From Rhodovulum kholense (GTDB lineage: Bacteria > Pseudomonadota > Alphaproteobacteria > Rhodobacterales > Rhodobacteraceae): a stretch of DNA of 64,000 nucleotides. The position numbers and the translations under genes are program-made. Below the pieces are notes generated by a model. It ran no database searches. It was not told the DNA's origin and saw only the letters and a program-made list of their open reading frames with translations. The stretch is taken from assembly GCF_003053725.1 (NCBI RefSeq), contig NZ_QAYC01000008.1, forward strand, positions 1 to 64,000. Reading direction: 5' to 3'. Of the stretch, positions 8,565 through 17,293 are shown one piece after another (positions within the stretch are counted from its first letter, which is position 1; the number at the start of each line of letters is the position of its first letter).

Positions 8565-10559
8565 ATGACCGATACGAGTATCCAGACGGTAACCGCCATC
8601 CAGATCGGGATGATGCGGGCGACCCAGCCGCAGCTGCGCGGCCAGCATTTCAAGATGCATGGCTGCGTCGAGGCGATCTTCGAGGTGGACGAGGTGGCGC
8701 CGCCGCTGAATGTCGGCCTCTTCGCCGCGCCGGGGCGCTACAAGGCGCTGGTGCGCTTTTCGAACGGCCGGGAGAAGGACGACCGCACGCCCGACATCCA
8801 CGGCATGGCGATCAAGGTGCTGGGCGTGGCGGGCGACAAGGCGCATCCCGACGCGCCCGAGGGCGAACAGGATTTCATCCTGGCCGACAACCCGGTCTTC
8901 TTCATCCGCACGGCCGAGGATTACGCGATCTTCATGCAGTCGCTGGCCAAGAATGCGCCGCGCGGTCAGCCCCCGGTCGAATTCATCGAACATCTGTCGA
9001 AGACCCATCCCGAAGACATCGCCGTCCTGCAGGGGTTCAACAAGCAGGTGCAGACAAGCCCGCTGAGCGCGGACTACTGGAGCCAGGTGCCCTATGGCTT
9101 CGGTCCCGACCCGGCCCATGCCTGCCGTTACCGCGCCACCCCGCGCGCCGGTGTCGCGACCGGGCCGGCGGGCGCGGGCCACGACTACCTGCGCGACGCG
9201 ATGGTGGCGGGTCTGGCCGAGGGCGCGGCACCTGTCGTCTTCGATTTCGGCGTTCAGCTGCGCAGCGATGCGGATGCGGCGGTGATAGACAATCCGACCG
9301 TCGAATGGGCGCCCGACTATGTCCCCGTGGCGACGGTCACGATCCCGCCGCAGGTCTTCGACACCCATGAGCGTCACGCCTTCGGCGAGGCGCTGCGCTA
9401 TTCGCCCTGGCATGCGCTGTCCGACCATCGCCCGGTCGGACAGGTCAACGAGATCCGCAAGGTGGTCTATCCGGCAAGCCAGACCGAACGGGCCCAGATC
9501 GCGCCGCTGGGCCAGGACAACCTGCGCCTGACCGAGGAAGAGCTGCGCGAGGGCATCGACGACGAGTTCAAGGCGCTGATCGACAAGCTCGCGCGGACCT
9601 TCGGGTTCCTGTCCAATACCAAGCGCGGCCGGGGCACCCATACCTGGGGCGTCGCGGGCCGTGGCACCGCGCGGTTCATCACCGATCCCGACTTCCCGGC
9701 CAATGACTTCTTCACCTTCGGCAAGGTGCTGCCGGTGATCCTGCGCCATTCCTCGCCCGGCGCGCGCGAGGACGACCGGGCGCGCGACGGGATGGCGGCC
9801 TCGGTCAAGTTCTTCTCGGGCGAGACCGGCCATGACGGGCCCGGCGTGCTCGATATCCTGATGAATGCCGGGCGCCAGCTTTTCGTCCGCTCGATCCAGG
9901 ATTTCAGCACTTTCGTCCATGCCAGCCCCGACGAGCGCAAGGAACTGGTCCGCCAGGGATTGATGATGGAGCCCGAGCTGATCGAGGCCTACCGCATTCG
10001 CGGGTCCTTCCTCGACAGCCGCTATCACAGCTGGCAGTGCTTCGAATTCTTCGACAGCGCGGGCACCCGGTCCTATATCCGCTTCCGCCTGATCCCCGGC
10101 GACCGCGGCCCCGAACGCGGCCTGCCCGAACCGGGCTTCCGCGCCGAGGGGGCGCCCTCGATGGACCCGGTCCCGGACGATCCGCGCGCGCCCGATTTCC
10201 TGCGTCAGGAATGGATCTATCAGGTGAAGCATTCCGAGGTGCGCTACATCCTGCAGGGCCAGATCCATCCCCAACCCGAGAACGTGCACCCCGATCACGA
10301 GGTGCTGAACCCGGCAAGGGCCTGGAACGAGATCCACTATCCCTGGCGCGATCTCTGCGAGATCCGGATCGACGAGCCGATCCTCGACAACGAGGCGGTC
10401 AGCGCGCTCGACATGACGCCGAACCGCAGCCCGGCCTGCATCCGCATCCCGCTGGCGACCTCGCCCACGCAATATGCCTCGCTCGGTCATGCCCGGGCGC
10501 TGGTCTATCCCGGCGCGCGCGCCGTCCGGGCCGCCGCCGAGAAGCCGCAGAACAACTGA
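8565..10559 (+). CDS. Long catalase-superfamily haem protein, possible lipid-hydroperoxide enzyme
   Basis: The protein has 664 residues and no signal peptide. Residues 1 to about 330 follow the SrpA-like catalase fold: RGQHFKMHG (distal His region), VRFSNG, HGMAIKVLG, DNPVFFIR and later RYSPWHALSDHRPVGQVNEI. The second half (about 350-664) is not a standard catalase tail but again shows catalase-like pieces (RGTARFITDPDFP, FFTFGKVLPVILRHSS), so the protein may hold two related domains. The usual proximal-Tyr motif (R.F.Y.DT) is not visible. In this superfamily some members, such as coral allene oxide synthase, convert fatty-acid hydroperoxides rather than H2O2. Placed 72 bases after the di-haem gene and 48 before the cyclooxygenase-like gene, it may process the hydroperoxide they make; this is inference. 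Confidence 0.65.
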   Translation: MTDTSIQTVTAIQIGMMRATQPQLRGQHFKMHGCVEAIFEVDEVAPPLNVGLFAAPGRYKALVRFSNGREKDDRTPDIHGMAIKVLGVAGDKAHPDAPEGEQDFILADNPVFFIRTAEDYAIFMQSLAKNAPRGQPPVEFIEHLSKTHPEDIAVLQGFNKQVQTSPLSADYWSQVPYGFGPDPAHACRYRATPRAGVATGPAGAGHDYLRDAMVAGLAEGAAPVVFDFGVQLRSDADAAVIDNPTVEWAPDYVPVATVTIPPQVFDTHERHAFGEALRYSPWHALSDHRPVGQVNEIRKVVYPASQTERAQIAPLGQDNLRLTEEELREGIDDEFKALIDKLARTFGFLSNTKRGRGTHTWGVAGRGTARFITDPDFPANDFFTFGKVLPVILRHSSPGAREDDRARDGMAASVKFFSGETGHDGPGVLDILMNAGRQLFVRSIQDFSTFVHASPDERKELVRQGLMMEPELIEAYRIRGSFLDSRYHSWQCFEFFDSAGTRSYIRFRLIPGDRGPERGLPEPGFRAEGAPSMDPVPDDPRAPDFLRQEWIYQVKHSEVRYILQGQIHPQPENVHPDHEVLNPARAWNEIHYPWRDLCEIRIDEPILDNEAVSALDMTPNRSPACIRIPLATSPTQYASLGHARALVYPGARAVRAAAEKPQNN

Positions 10560-10607
10560 CCCCACCGCCGCCTCCGTCCGGGGCCGGCCCGTGCCGAAAG
10601 TGACCGC

Positions 10608-12281
10608 ATGCCCACGAAGCTGAGAAATCACCCGCCGCGCGACGAGTCGGCCGACGGGCTGGAGAACCGGTTCGAGGCCCATGTCCTCAGCAACTACCCC
10701 GCGCTCTGGCGCTTCGTGATGTCGATCGAGCCGCTCCGGCGGTTTGCCAACCGGACGATCATCGACCTTGCCGTGCGGCGCGCGCGGTTCCGGCCGTCGC
10801 CCTACGGATCGATGGCGGTGCATGGGGACACGGCCAACGGCATGGCCGATTACACCTCGTGGGAGCTGATGATGGACCGCACCTGGTTCAAGCGGCACCT
10901 GCCGCCCGGCACGCTGGGCCAGGAGGGCGACAAGCGCGGGCCGCTGCCGCCGCTGGAAGCGCTTGAGGCGCTCTTTCGCACCCCGCCGGGCGAAGAGACG
11001 CTGTCCGAGAACAGCAGCCTGCTGTTTCCGTCCTTCGCGCAGTGGTTCACCGACGGCTTCCTGATGACCGACCCGTCGGATGTGCGAAAGACCCACACCT
11101 CGCATCATATCGACTTCAATCCGCTTTACGGACTCAGCCGCGCCGAAAGCGACGCGATCCGCGCGAAGTCGGAGGAGAAGGGCCATAAGGGCCGGCTGAA
11201 GACCGAAACCGACCCCGACACGGGCGAGGTCTGGGCGCCGCGCTATTTCGGCCCCGACGGCGAGGTGAAGCCCGAATTCAAGGCGCTGCGCCCGCCGTTG
11301 CGGCTGACCGAGTACCTGAACCTGGTGGGGTCGGAGCGCGCGGCCGAGATCAAGCCCACGATCTTCGCCTTCGCGGGCGAGCGCGCCAATACCTCGCCCT
11401 ATACCGCGATGCTGAACATCCTCTTCCTGCGCGAGCATAACCGTCTGGCCGGGCTGATCGAGGAGGCGAACCCCGACTGGGACGACGAGCGCGTGTTCCA
11501 GACCGCGCGGAACGTGAACATCTGCCTGCTGATCAAGATCGTGGTCGAGGAGTACATCAACCACATCTCGCCCTATCACTTCCAGCTGACGGCCGATCCC
11601 TCGGCCTGCTGGAACAAGCCCTGGAACAAGCCGAACTGGATCCCCATCGAGTTCAACCTGCTCTACCGCTGGCACAGCCTGACGCCCGACTATTTCGACC
11701 TTGCCGATACGCCAGTGCCAAGCGACCGGCTGCTTTTCGACAACAGCCATCTGACGAAACTGGGTCTCGGCCAGGCGATGCAGCGCGCCAGTACCCAGCG
11801 GGCCTGGAACATGGGGCTTCTGAACACGGCCGGGTTCCTGATCCCGGTCGAACTGGCCTCGGTCGCGCAGGGTCGCGCGCACCGGCTGGCCTCTTATAAC
11901 GACTACCGCGCGGCGGTGGGCTATGGGCGGGTTCGCCGGTTCGAGCAGATCACCGGCCATCCCGAACGGATCCGCCTCTTGAAAGAGCTCTACGACGGCG
12001 ATGTCGACAAGGTCGAATTCTTCGTCGGGCTCTTCGCCGAGGACGTGGCGCCGCGCGCGGCGGTGCCGCCGCTGATCGGACGGATGGTGGCGCTTGACGC
12101 CTTCTCGCAGGCGCTGACCAACCCGCTTCTGTCCGAACATGCCTTCAACCCGCGCACCTTCTCGAAGGTCGGCTGGCGCGAGATCCGGAAGACCACGCGC
12201 CTTCAGCAGATCCTCGACCGCAACCTCGGCGGCGATACCGGCCGCTATGCCATCACCATGACCCTTCCGACCCTGACCTGA
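10608..12281 (+). CDS. Cyclooxygenase-like animal haem peroxidase (prostaglandin H synthase type)
   Basis: The 557-residue protein belongs to the animal-type haem peroxidase superfamily and most resembles cyclooxygenases. EFNLLYRWHSLTPDYF matches the cyclooxygenase signature that carries the catalytic Tyr and proximal haem His; here these are Y353 and H356. FLREHNRLA (273-281) and FAQWFTDGF (143-151) are also conserved blocks. The residue aligned to the distal His of mammalian enzymes (in FTHQF) is Asp149, while the neighbouring Gln145 is kept. There is no signal peptide, EGF module or obvious membrane-binding segment. The expected reaction is dioxygenation of a polyunsaturated fatty acid by a tyrosyl radical, giving a hydroperoxide or endoperoxide. 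It is cotranscribed with a di-haem cytochrome, a catalase-like protein and a patatin. Product identity is unknown. Confidence 0.8.
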   Translation: MPTKLRNHPPRDESADGLENRFEAHVLSNYPALWRFVMSIEPLRRFANRTIIDLAVRRARFRPSPYGSMAVHGDTANGMADYTSWELMMDRTWFKRHLPPGTLGQEGDKRGPLPPLEALEALFRTPPGEETLSENSSLLFPSFAQWFTDGFLMTDPSDVRKTHTSHHIDFNPLYGLSRAESDAIRAKSEEKGHKGRLKTETDPDTGEVWAPRYFGPDGEVKPEFKALRPPLRLTEYLNLVGSERAAEIKPTIFAFAGERANTSPYTAMLNILFLREHNRLAGLIEEANPDWDDERVFQTARNVNICLLIKIVVEEYINHISPYHFQLTADPSACWNKPWNKPNWIPIEFNLLYRWHSLTPDYFDLADTPVPSDRLLFDNSHLTKLGLGQAMQRASTQRAWNMGLLNTAGFLIPVELASVAQGRAHRLASYNDYRAAVGYGRVRRFEQITGHPERIRLLKELYDGDVDKVEFFVGLFAEDVAPRAAVPPLIGRMVALDAFSQALTNPLLSEHAFNPRTFSKVGWREIRKTTRLQQILDRNLGGDTGRYAITMTLPTLT

Positions 12282-12309
12282 TCCCTGCCGCCGCCCGGAG
12301 CCCCGCGCC

Positions 12310-14547
12310 ATGCCCGACACCGCCAGCCCGCCCCCAGACACGCCAACCGGGGACGCACCGGTCTTCCTGATCGGCCTGACCATGGCGGGCGCGGTGTCGG
12401 CCGGGGCCTATTCGGCGGGCGTGCTCGACTATCTGTTCCGGGCGATCGACGCACATAACGCGCGGGTCCGGGCCGGTCCCAGCGCCGAGGACCCCGCGCC
12501 TCCGCGCCACAGGGTGGTGGTGAAGGTCATGACCGGTGCCTCGGCCGGCGGCATGTGCGCGGGCCTGACCCTGGCAGGCCTGCTGAAGGGCCACGCAGGC
12601 GCGGGCGAGGGCGCGCGGCTGTCCGAGGGGCGCCCGGTCGACTATCCCGCCGCCGACGGGACCACGGCGCAGTGCCGCGCGGCGCTCGAGCCGCTGTTCG
12701 ACGCCTGGGTCGATCAGATCCGGTTCTGGGACCCCGCGACCGAAACGGGGTTTCTGGCGACGAAGGATCTGGACGATCCCGCGCCGCTTCTGGGCGCGCC
12801 CGAACGGCCCAAGGGCGCGCCGGTACCGATTCTTTCCGTGCTCGATTCCTCGCATCTCGACGATGCGACGCGGGCCGCGCTGACCGGCGTTCCGCCGCTG
12901 GGCGGCAAGCCGCGCTATGACTTCCTGGCCAAGGACCTCGACGTCTTCGTGACGACGACCGGGCTGAACGGCGTGCTCTACCAGATCCGCTTTCCCGGCA
13001 GCGAATACCGGATGCAACAGCACGGGCTGTCGCGGCATTTCCGGGTGCATGGCCTTGGCGTGACCGAGCATCCGTCGGCCTGGCTCGACCGCTGGGGCGA
13101 CCGGGGGATCGCGCTCGACCCCGATCAGACGGATGCCGCCGGGACCGTGCCCTTCGTGTCGGACCCGGGCTCGCGCTGGTATGACATGACCGTCGCGGCG
13201 CTGGCCTCGGGGGCCTTTCCAGTGGGGCTCGCGCCCCGGACCATCGCGGCGACGCCGCTGCAGCTTGGCGCCTGGGACCCCGAAAACCCCTTCACCGAGG
13301 GCGGCGCGCTGACCATCGAGGCCGCGCCCGATCACATGGTCCTGCCGCGCCCCTATTTCGGCACCGGCACGGCGCTGACCGGGGCCGCGACCTATCTTGC
13401 GGTGGACGGGGGGGTGATCAACAACGAACCCTTCGACATCGCCCGGTTCACGCTGCGCCGGTCCGCGGCGGGGGCCGCGCTTCTGAGCAACGCCCGCGAG
13501 GGCAACCGGGCGGACCGCGCCGTCATCATGATCGATCCGTTCCCGCGCTCGCCCGATTACGCCGCGCTGACGATGGACGAGACCCTGCGACTGGGCGGAC
13601 TGCTGCCCAGCGTGATGCGGCTGTTCCCGACGCTGGTCAGTCAAGCACGGTTCAAGATCGACGAGCTGCTGCATGCCACCAACAGCGATGTGCATTCGCG
13701 CTTCATGATCGCGCCGGTGCGTTCAGAGACCGGGACCAGCCCCGCGGCCCGGGGGGCCGATGCCATCGCCTGCGGTGCGCTGGACGGGTTCAGCGGCTTC
13801 TTTGCGCGCGGCTTCCGGCTGCACGACTTCGTTCTGGGACAGCGCAACTGCCAGAAATTCCTCGAAAGCCACTTCCTGCTGGATGCCGACAACCCGATCC
13901 TGGCGCTCGACGCCGATCACCCGCACCTGCAGGCGGCCCGCGCGGCGCGGGCCAAGGGCGAGGCGATCCCCGAGGGGCTGCGCATCGTCGATCCCTGCGT
14001 GAGCCCCGGTGCCGGACTGGATGCCGAGATCCCGATGCCCGCCTGGCCGCAGATCGGCCTTGGCGCGCTGCAACAGATGCGGCGCCAGTTTCTCGTGCGC
14101 CTGACCCGGATCGGCGGGCATCTTTTCGACAGCCGCGCGATGGGCGGCATCGCGCAATGGGGGCTGAAGCGCCTGTGGCAGGGGCTTTGGCCGGTCTATC
14201 CGAAGGGGCTCAAGGGCGATGTCGGGGACGCGGCCGCCCGCGCGGTGCTGAAGGCCTTCCTGCTGCGGCGCCAGCTTGAGACCTCGGAAGATTTTTCGAC
14301 CGGGGTGCGCCTGGCCATGACCGCGCTGATCGACGCCCATGACGAGGCGCAGAGCGCCCGCGAGCTGCGCGAGCGGCTGACGAGGGCCCGCGAGACGGGG
14401 CTTTATCCCGCAACGCTCGAAATCCCGCAGCAGGCCGAGATCGAACGCGGGCTGCTCTGGATGCAAAGCGCCGGTCTGGCGCGCCGACCGCTGAGCAACA
14501 TCTTCGGCCCGCCGCGCTATGCGTTTTCCTCTGGGGACAACGGCTGA
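12310..14547 (+). CDS. Patatin-like phospholipase
   Basis: The 745-residue protein starts with a patatin domain: an oxyanion-type glycine-rich segment (LTMAGAVSAGAYSAG), the nucleophile elbow GASAG with Ser78, and the catalytic dyad partner in VDGGVINNEP (Asp366). It is much longer than plain patatins (about 350-400), with a C-terminal region of about 350 residues that I do not recognise. There is no signal peptide. Patatins hydrolyse acyl chains from phospholipids, which would supply free fatty acid to the cyclooxygenase-like and di-haem enzymes encoded just upstream (28-base gap). This mirrors phospholipase A2 feeding eicosanoid synthesis, but the link is inferred from gene order. It is the last intact gene of the operon; decayed genes follow. 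Confidence 0.8.
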   Translation: MPDTASPPPDTPTGDAPVFLIGLTMAGAVSAGAYSAGVLDYLFRAIDAHNARVRAGPSAEDPAPPRHRVVVKVMTGASAGGMCAGLTLAGLLKGHAGAGEGARLSEGRPVDYPAADGTTAQCRAALEPLFDAWVDQIRFWDPATETGFLATKDLDDPAPLLGAPERPKGAPVPILSVLDSSHLDDATRAALTGVPPLGGKPRYDFLAKDLDVFVTTTGLNGVLYQIRFPGSEYRMQQHGLSRHFRVHGLGVTEHPSAWLDRWGDRGIALDPDQTDAAGTVPFVSDPGSRWYDMTVAALASGAFPVGLAPRTIAATPLQLGAWDPENPFTEGGALTIEAAPDHMVLPRPYFGTGTALTGAATYLAVDGGVINNEPFDIARFTLRRSAAGAALLSNAREGNRADRAVIMIDPFPRSPDYAALTMDETLRLGGLLPSVMRLFPTLVSQARFKIDELLHATNSDVHSRFMIAPVRSETGTSPAARGADAIACGALDGFSGFFARGFRLHDFVLGQRNCQKFLESHFLLDADNPILALDADHPHLQAARAARAKGEAIPEGLRIVDPCVSPGAGLDAEIPMPAWPQIGLGALQQMRRQFLVRLTRIGGHLFDSRAMGGIAQWGLKRLWQGLWPVYPKGLKGDVGDAAARAVLKAFLLRRQLETSEDFSTGVRLAMTALIDAHDEAQSARELRERLTRARETGLYPATLEIPQQAEIERGLLWMQSAGLARRPLSNIFGPPRYAFSSGDNG

Positions 14548-14675
14548 GGTCGCGGCCGCGGGCAGATCGGCGCGGCGTGAACCGCGGGCGATTTCCCCAA
14601 GCGCACCGGTTCGAGCTTGCGGTGCCCTTTGCCGCCCCTTGTGCCCCCGCCTGCATGGCCGCCGGGCCGGAGCCC

Positions 14676-14774
14676 GTCGCCCCGGGCGAGATCCATATCG
14701 GCGGCTGGCGGGTCGAGGGCCTGGAACCGCGCGCGCGGGGCTGCGCCATGGTCTTCCAGACCTACGCGCATTAT
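14676..14774 (+). pseudogene. Fragment of a UgpC-type sugar ABC transporter ATPase
   Basis: About 33 codons read PGEIHIGGWRVEGLEPRARG followed by CAMVFQTYAHY. This corresponds to the stretch up to the Q-loop of sugar-importer ATPases (..G.I.IGGR.V..LEP..R..AMVFQ.YALYP). The Walker A region, signature motif and Walker B are missing, and the similarity stops abruptly where the next decayed gene begins in another frame. This is a relic of a carbohydrate uptake operon. Confidence 0.55.
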
Positions 14775-15568
14775 CGTCGGCGGCGGCCGCAGTCGTCCCG
14801 GACGGCTCGACCCGCTTCGCAGGATCTGCGCAGGGCGCGATCTGGTATTTTCCATCCATGGCCGCCTTGCGATCAACCTGATGGACGATCCCTGGCGGAT
14901 TGCGCAGCACATGCAGGTGCTCGAAGCCTCGCTCGAGGTGGCGGCCGAGATCGGGGCGGTGAATTACGTGCTGCATGGCGGGCTGACACCGCAACAGCAG
15001 GCACCCGGCGTCGAGGACGCCTTTGCCCGCGGGCAATCCGCCCCTGCCGAAGCCGCCGAGACGGCCCGCGCTGGGCGTGAACACCTGCGTCGAGGCGCTG
15101 TTCGCCGGCTATGTCGTCCGGATGCTGACAGCCTCGCCGCTGCGGCTGGCCCGGGACCTGGCCGGGATCGACCACCGCAATCTCTGGGCGACGATCATTT
15201 TAAGCCATGCCTGGCTGAAGCTGGGCTACGAAGGACAGCAGGCCGACTATCTCGACGAGATCGCCGGGCTGGCGCCGCGCGCGCGGCATCTGCACCTGCA
15301 TGACAGTTTCGGTCTTCAGGACGACCTCGAAATGCACAGCGACGGCGAGCGCGTGACCTTCGGCCATGGCGACCGGCATCTGCCGATGGACTGGGGCTCG
15401 ATTCCCCGGGACACCATCTTCGCGCGCTGCGACTTCCCCGAAAAGGTGATCCTGAGCCTCGAGATGAAGCCCCGGTTCCGGCACTCGGTCGCCGCGTCGG
15501 TTGCCCGGACGCGCGAAATTGCGGGCCGGACGCAGAGTATTTCACCGGCCCGGCACGCCTCGGCATAA
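14770..15568 (+). pseudogene. Frameshifted sugar phosphate isomerase/epimerase-like TIM-barrel gene
   Basis: The first part (about 14770-15035) encodes a barrel half with DLVFSIHGRLAINLMDDP and EIGAVNYVLHGG. The second part (about 15070-15568) continues in another frame with LARDLAGIDHRNLWATI, SHAWLKLGY, ARHLHLHDSFG and FGHGDRHLPMDWGSIP. These are typical of the xylose-isomerase-like family, with metal-binding His and Asp. The reading frame breaks between about 15035 and 15070, and the N-terminal start is lost against the ABC ATPase fragment, so no functional enzyme is expected. Confidence 0.6.
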
Positions 15569-15650
15569 CCTTGACGGACCCATCGTCTCCGTTGATGCGG
15601 AACGCGGCAGGAGGGCCGGGCGGATTCATCAGCGAAGAAAAGAACGCGGG

Positions 15651-16559
15651 GCCGGCCGCGCGCTGTCGCCCGAGCGGGCGACCCTGATGCTGAGAGCGTC
15701 CGAGACGTATTTCCGGCATGACGAGTCGCGCTCTGCCATCGGCGAGACTCTGGGGATCAGCAGCTTCAAGCTGGCGCGCCGGCTGCAGGAAGCGCGCGAG
15801 ACCGGCCTGGTCAACATCATCCGTCCCGCCCCGACGGGATCGCTGTGGCTTCGGGCGCTGCATCTTCGTACCCGCACAGCCCGACGACCGGGTGCTGCAG
15901 GTGCTGGCCGAGGCCGCAGCCTCCTGTCTGATCGAGCACACGGTCCAGAGCGCCATTCTTGGCGTCGCCTCAGGGCGCTCCACCAGCCGGGTGTCAAGGC
16001 TGATCCTGTCGCGGCCGCGCTGCACCCTGGTCCGGATCGCGGACGTGGCCCGTTCGACCAGCCTCCCGGACAACCCGACCGAAACCGTGCGGCGCATGGC
16101 GCAAATCGCCTCGGGGCCCTCCTGGCGGCTCTTCGCGCCGATCGTGCTGAGTTCGCGCGAGGCCGCCGAGACTCTGCGCAGGGAGCCGGGCATTGCCACC
16201 GCGCATGCGTTCTTCCCGCGACTGACCCGGGTGCTGATGACCACGGCACCCTGGGAACCCGGCGAATCGATGATCCACGATTCTATTCCGGCCGAGGATC
16301 AGGCGATGGTCGCGGCCTTTCATACGGCCGCGGATGTGCCGGCCAATGTGATCGACGACGGAGTCGGCAGGTTGCGCCCGACTTTACCGCCCGGGCCCTG
16401 TCGATCGCACTCGCGCAGCTGCGCGCGATGCCCGGCCTGAACATGGTGGCCGGCGGGCAGCGGCAGCAACCGGCGGTCCTGGCCTGCCTCAAGGCGCGTT
16501 TCGTCAATACTCGCATCACCGACAGCCGCACAGCGGATCTGTTTCTGAAAGCGGGCTGA
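15651..16559 (+). pseudogene. Decayed SorC/DeoR-type sugar-responsive regulator gene
   Basis: The N-terminal helix-turn-helix (ETYFRHDESRSAIGETLGIS, then KLARRLQEARETGLVNI) is that of SorC-type regulators. The effector domain continues in a second frame (about 15868-16370: DDRVLQVLAEAAASCLIEHT, TETVRRMAQIASGPSWRLFA). The last part (RALSIALAQLRAMPGLNMVA, ending ADLFLKAG) returns to the first frame. Two frame changes, near 15868 and 16370, interrupt the protein. Together with the two preceding relics it shows a degraded sugar or polyol catabolic locus. Confidence 0.6.
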
Positions 16560-16822
16560 GACCGGCGCAGGGCGTCTTTGGGGCCTCTGGGGCGGCTGCC
16601 GGACGTACCCCGCGGGACCGCACCGGACCGGGGCCGGGACCGACCCTGGCGCGCCCGGGGACAGTTGCGCCCGGAGGACGGGAAAACCGGGCCACCGGCT
16701 GTTGGCGGACCGGAGGCCGCCGCACGGACGCGGTCAGGGCTTGCCGCGCATCGGGCGGGTCGCGACGAAGTGATCGAAGCCCGCTTGCCGCGACTCGCCG
16801 CTCCTGCCTAGGTGGATACGAG

Positions 16823-17194
16823 ATGAAACCGCTGCTCACAGTCCTGAGGGTGCTCTGTCTGGCGCTCCTGCTGCCCGCCGCCATGGTGGCGCAGACGGGC
16901 CATGCGACGGCAGGGAACAGCGGCTGCGCGGCCGCGGCCTCGATGGCGGCGCAGGACATGTCTCCTGGCATGCATGTCGCCGACGCGGCCTTCGGGGACC
17001 AGGGACCGGGCCATGGCCCTTCGGTTCCCTGCCTCTTTTGCGGACTTCACGCCTGTGCCTGGATCGAGGCGCCCGAAACCTTCGTGGCCCGCCCGCTGGC
17101 GATGGCCCCGGCGAGCTATGCATCGGCGCTGACCGCCAGACCGCCGACCGCCCGTGCCGAAAGCCTGCACCGACCGCCCCGACATCTGTCCTGA
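16823..17194 (+). CDS. Small exported Cys/Met-containing protein of the copper locus
   Basis: The 123-residue product has a signal-peptide-like N-terminus (hydrophobic VLRVLCLALLLPAAMVA), several Met and His residues (MAAQDMSPGMHV, GPGHGP) and a motif CLFCGLHACAW that could bind copper. It vaguely resembles small DUF2946-type proteins found beside copper genes, but I cannot assign a family with certainty. AGGTGG lies shortly upstream of the ATG. The gene is 99 bases before the cupredoxin gene and on the same strand, so it is likely part of the same transcription unit. The 263 bases before it (16560-16822) contain no supported gene and should hold the promoter. Confidence 0.55.
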   Translation: MKPLLTVLRVLCLALLLPAAMVAQTGHATAGNSGCAAAASMAAQDMSPGMHVADAAFGDQGPGHGPSVPCLFCGLHACAWIEAPETFVARPLAMAPASYASALTARPPTARAESLHRPPRHLS

Positions 17195-17293
17195 ACCTCT
17201 TGCATCCGCCGCAAGCCCGGCCCGGTGCGACCGGAGGGCTGCGGACCCCGCTCATCCGCGCCTCGCGGGAGGCGCTGTCGTTCAGGAAACATC

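Noticed and set aside
6738-12383. A 1881-codon open frame on the minus strand opposite the lipid operon
   Set aside because: It is the antisense shadow of three well-supported genes in GC-rich DNA, is rich in Arg, Gly and His without domains, and has no ribosome binding site.
13408-13414. G7 run inside the patatin active-site motif as a phase-variation site
   Set aside because: It encodes the conserved DGG motif in a GC-rich gene and is too short to be convincing.
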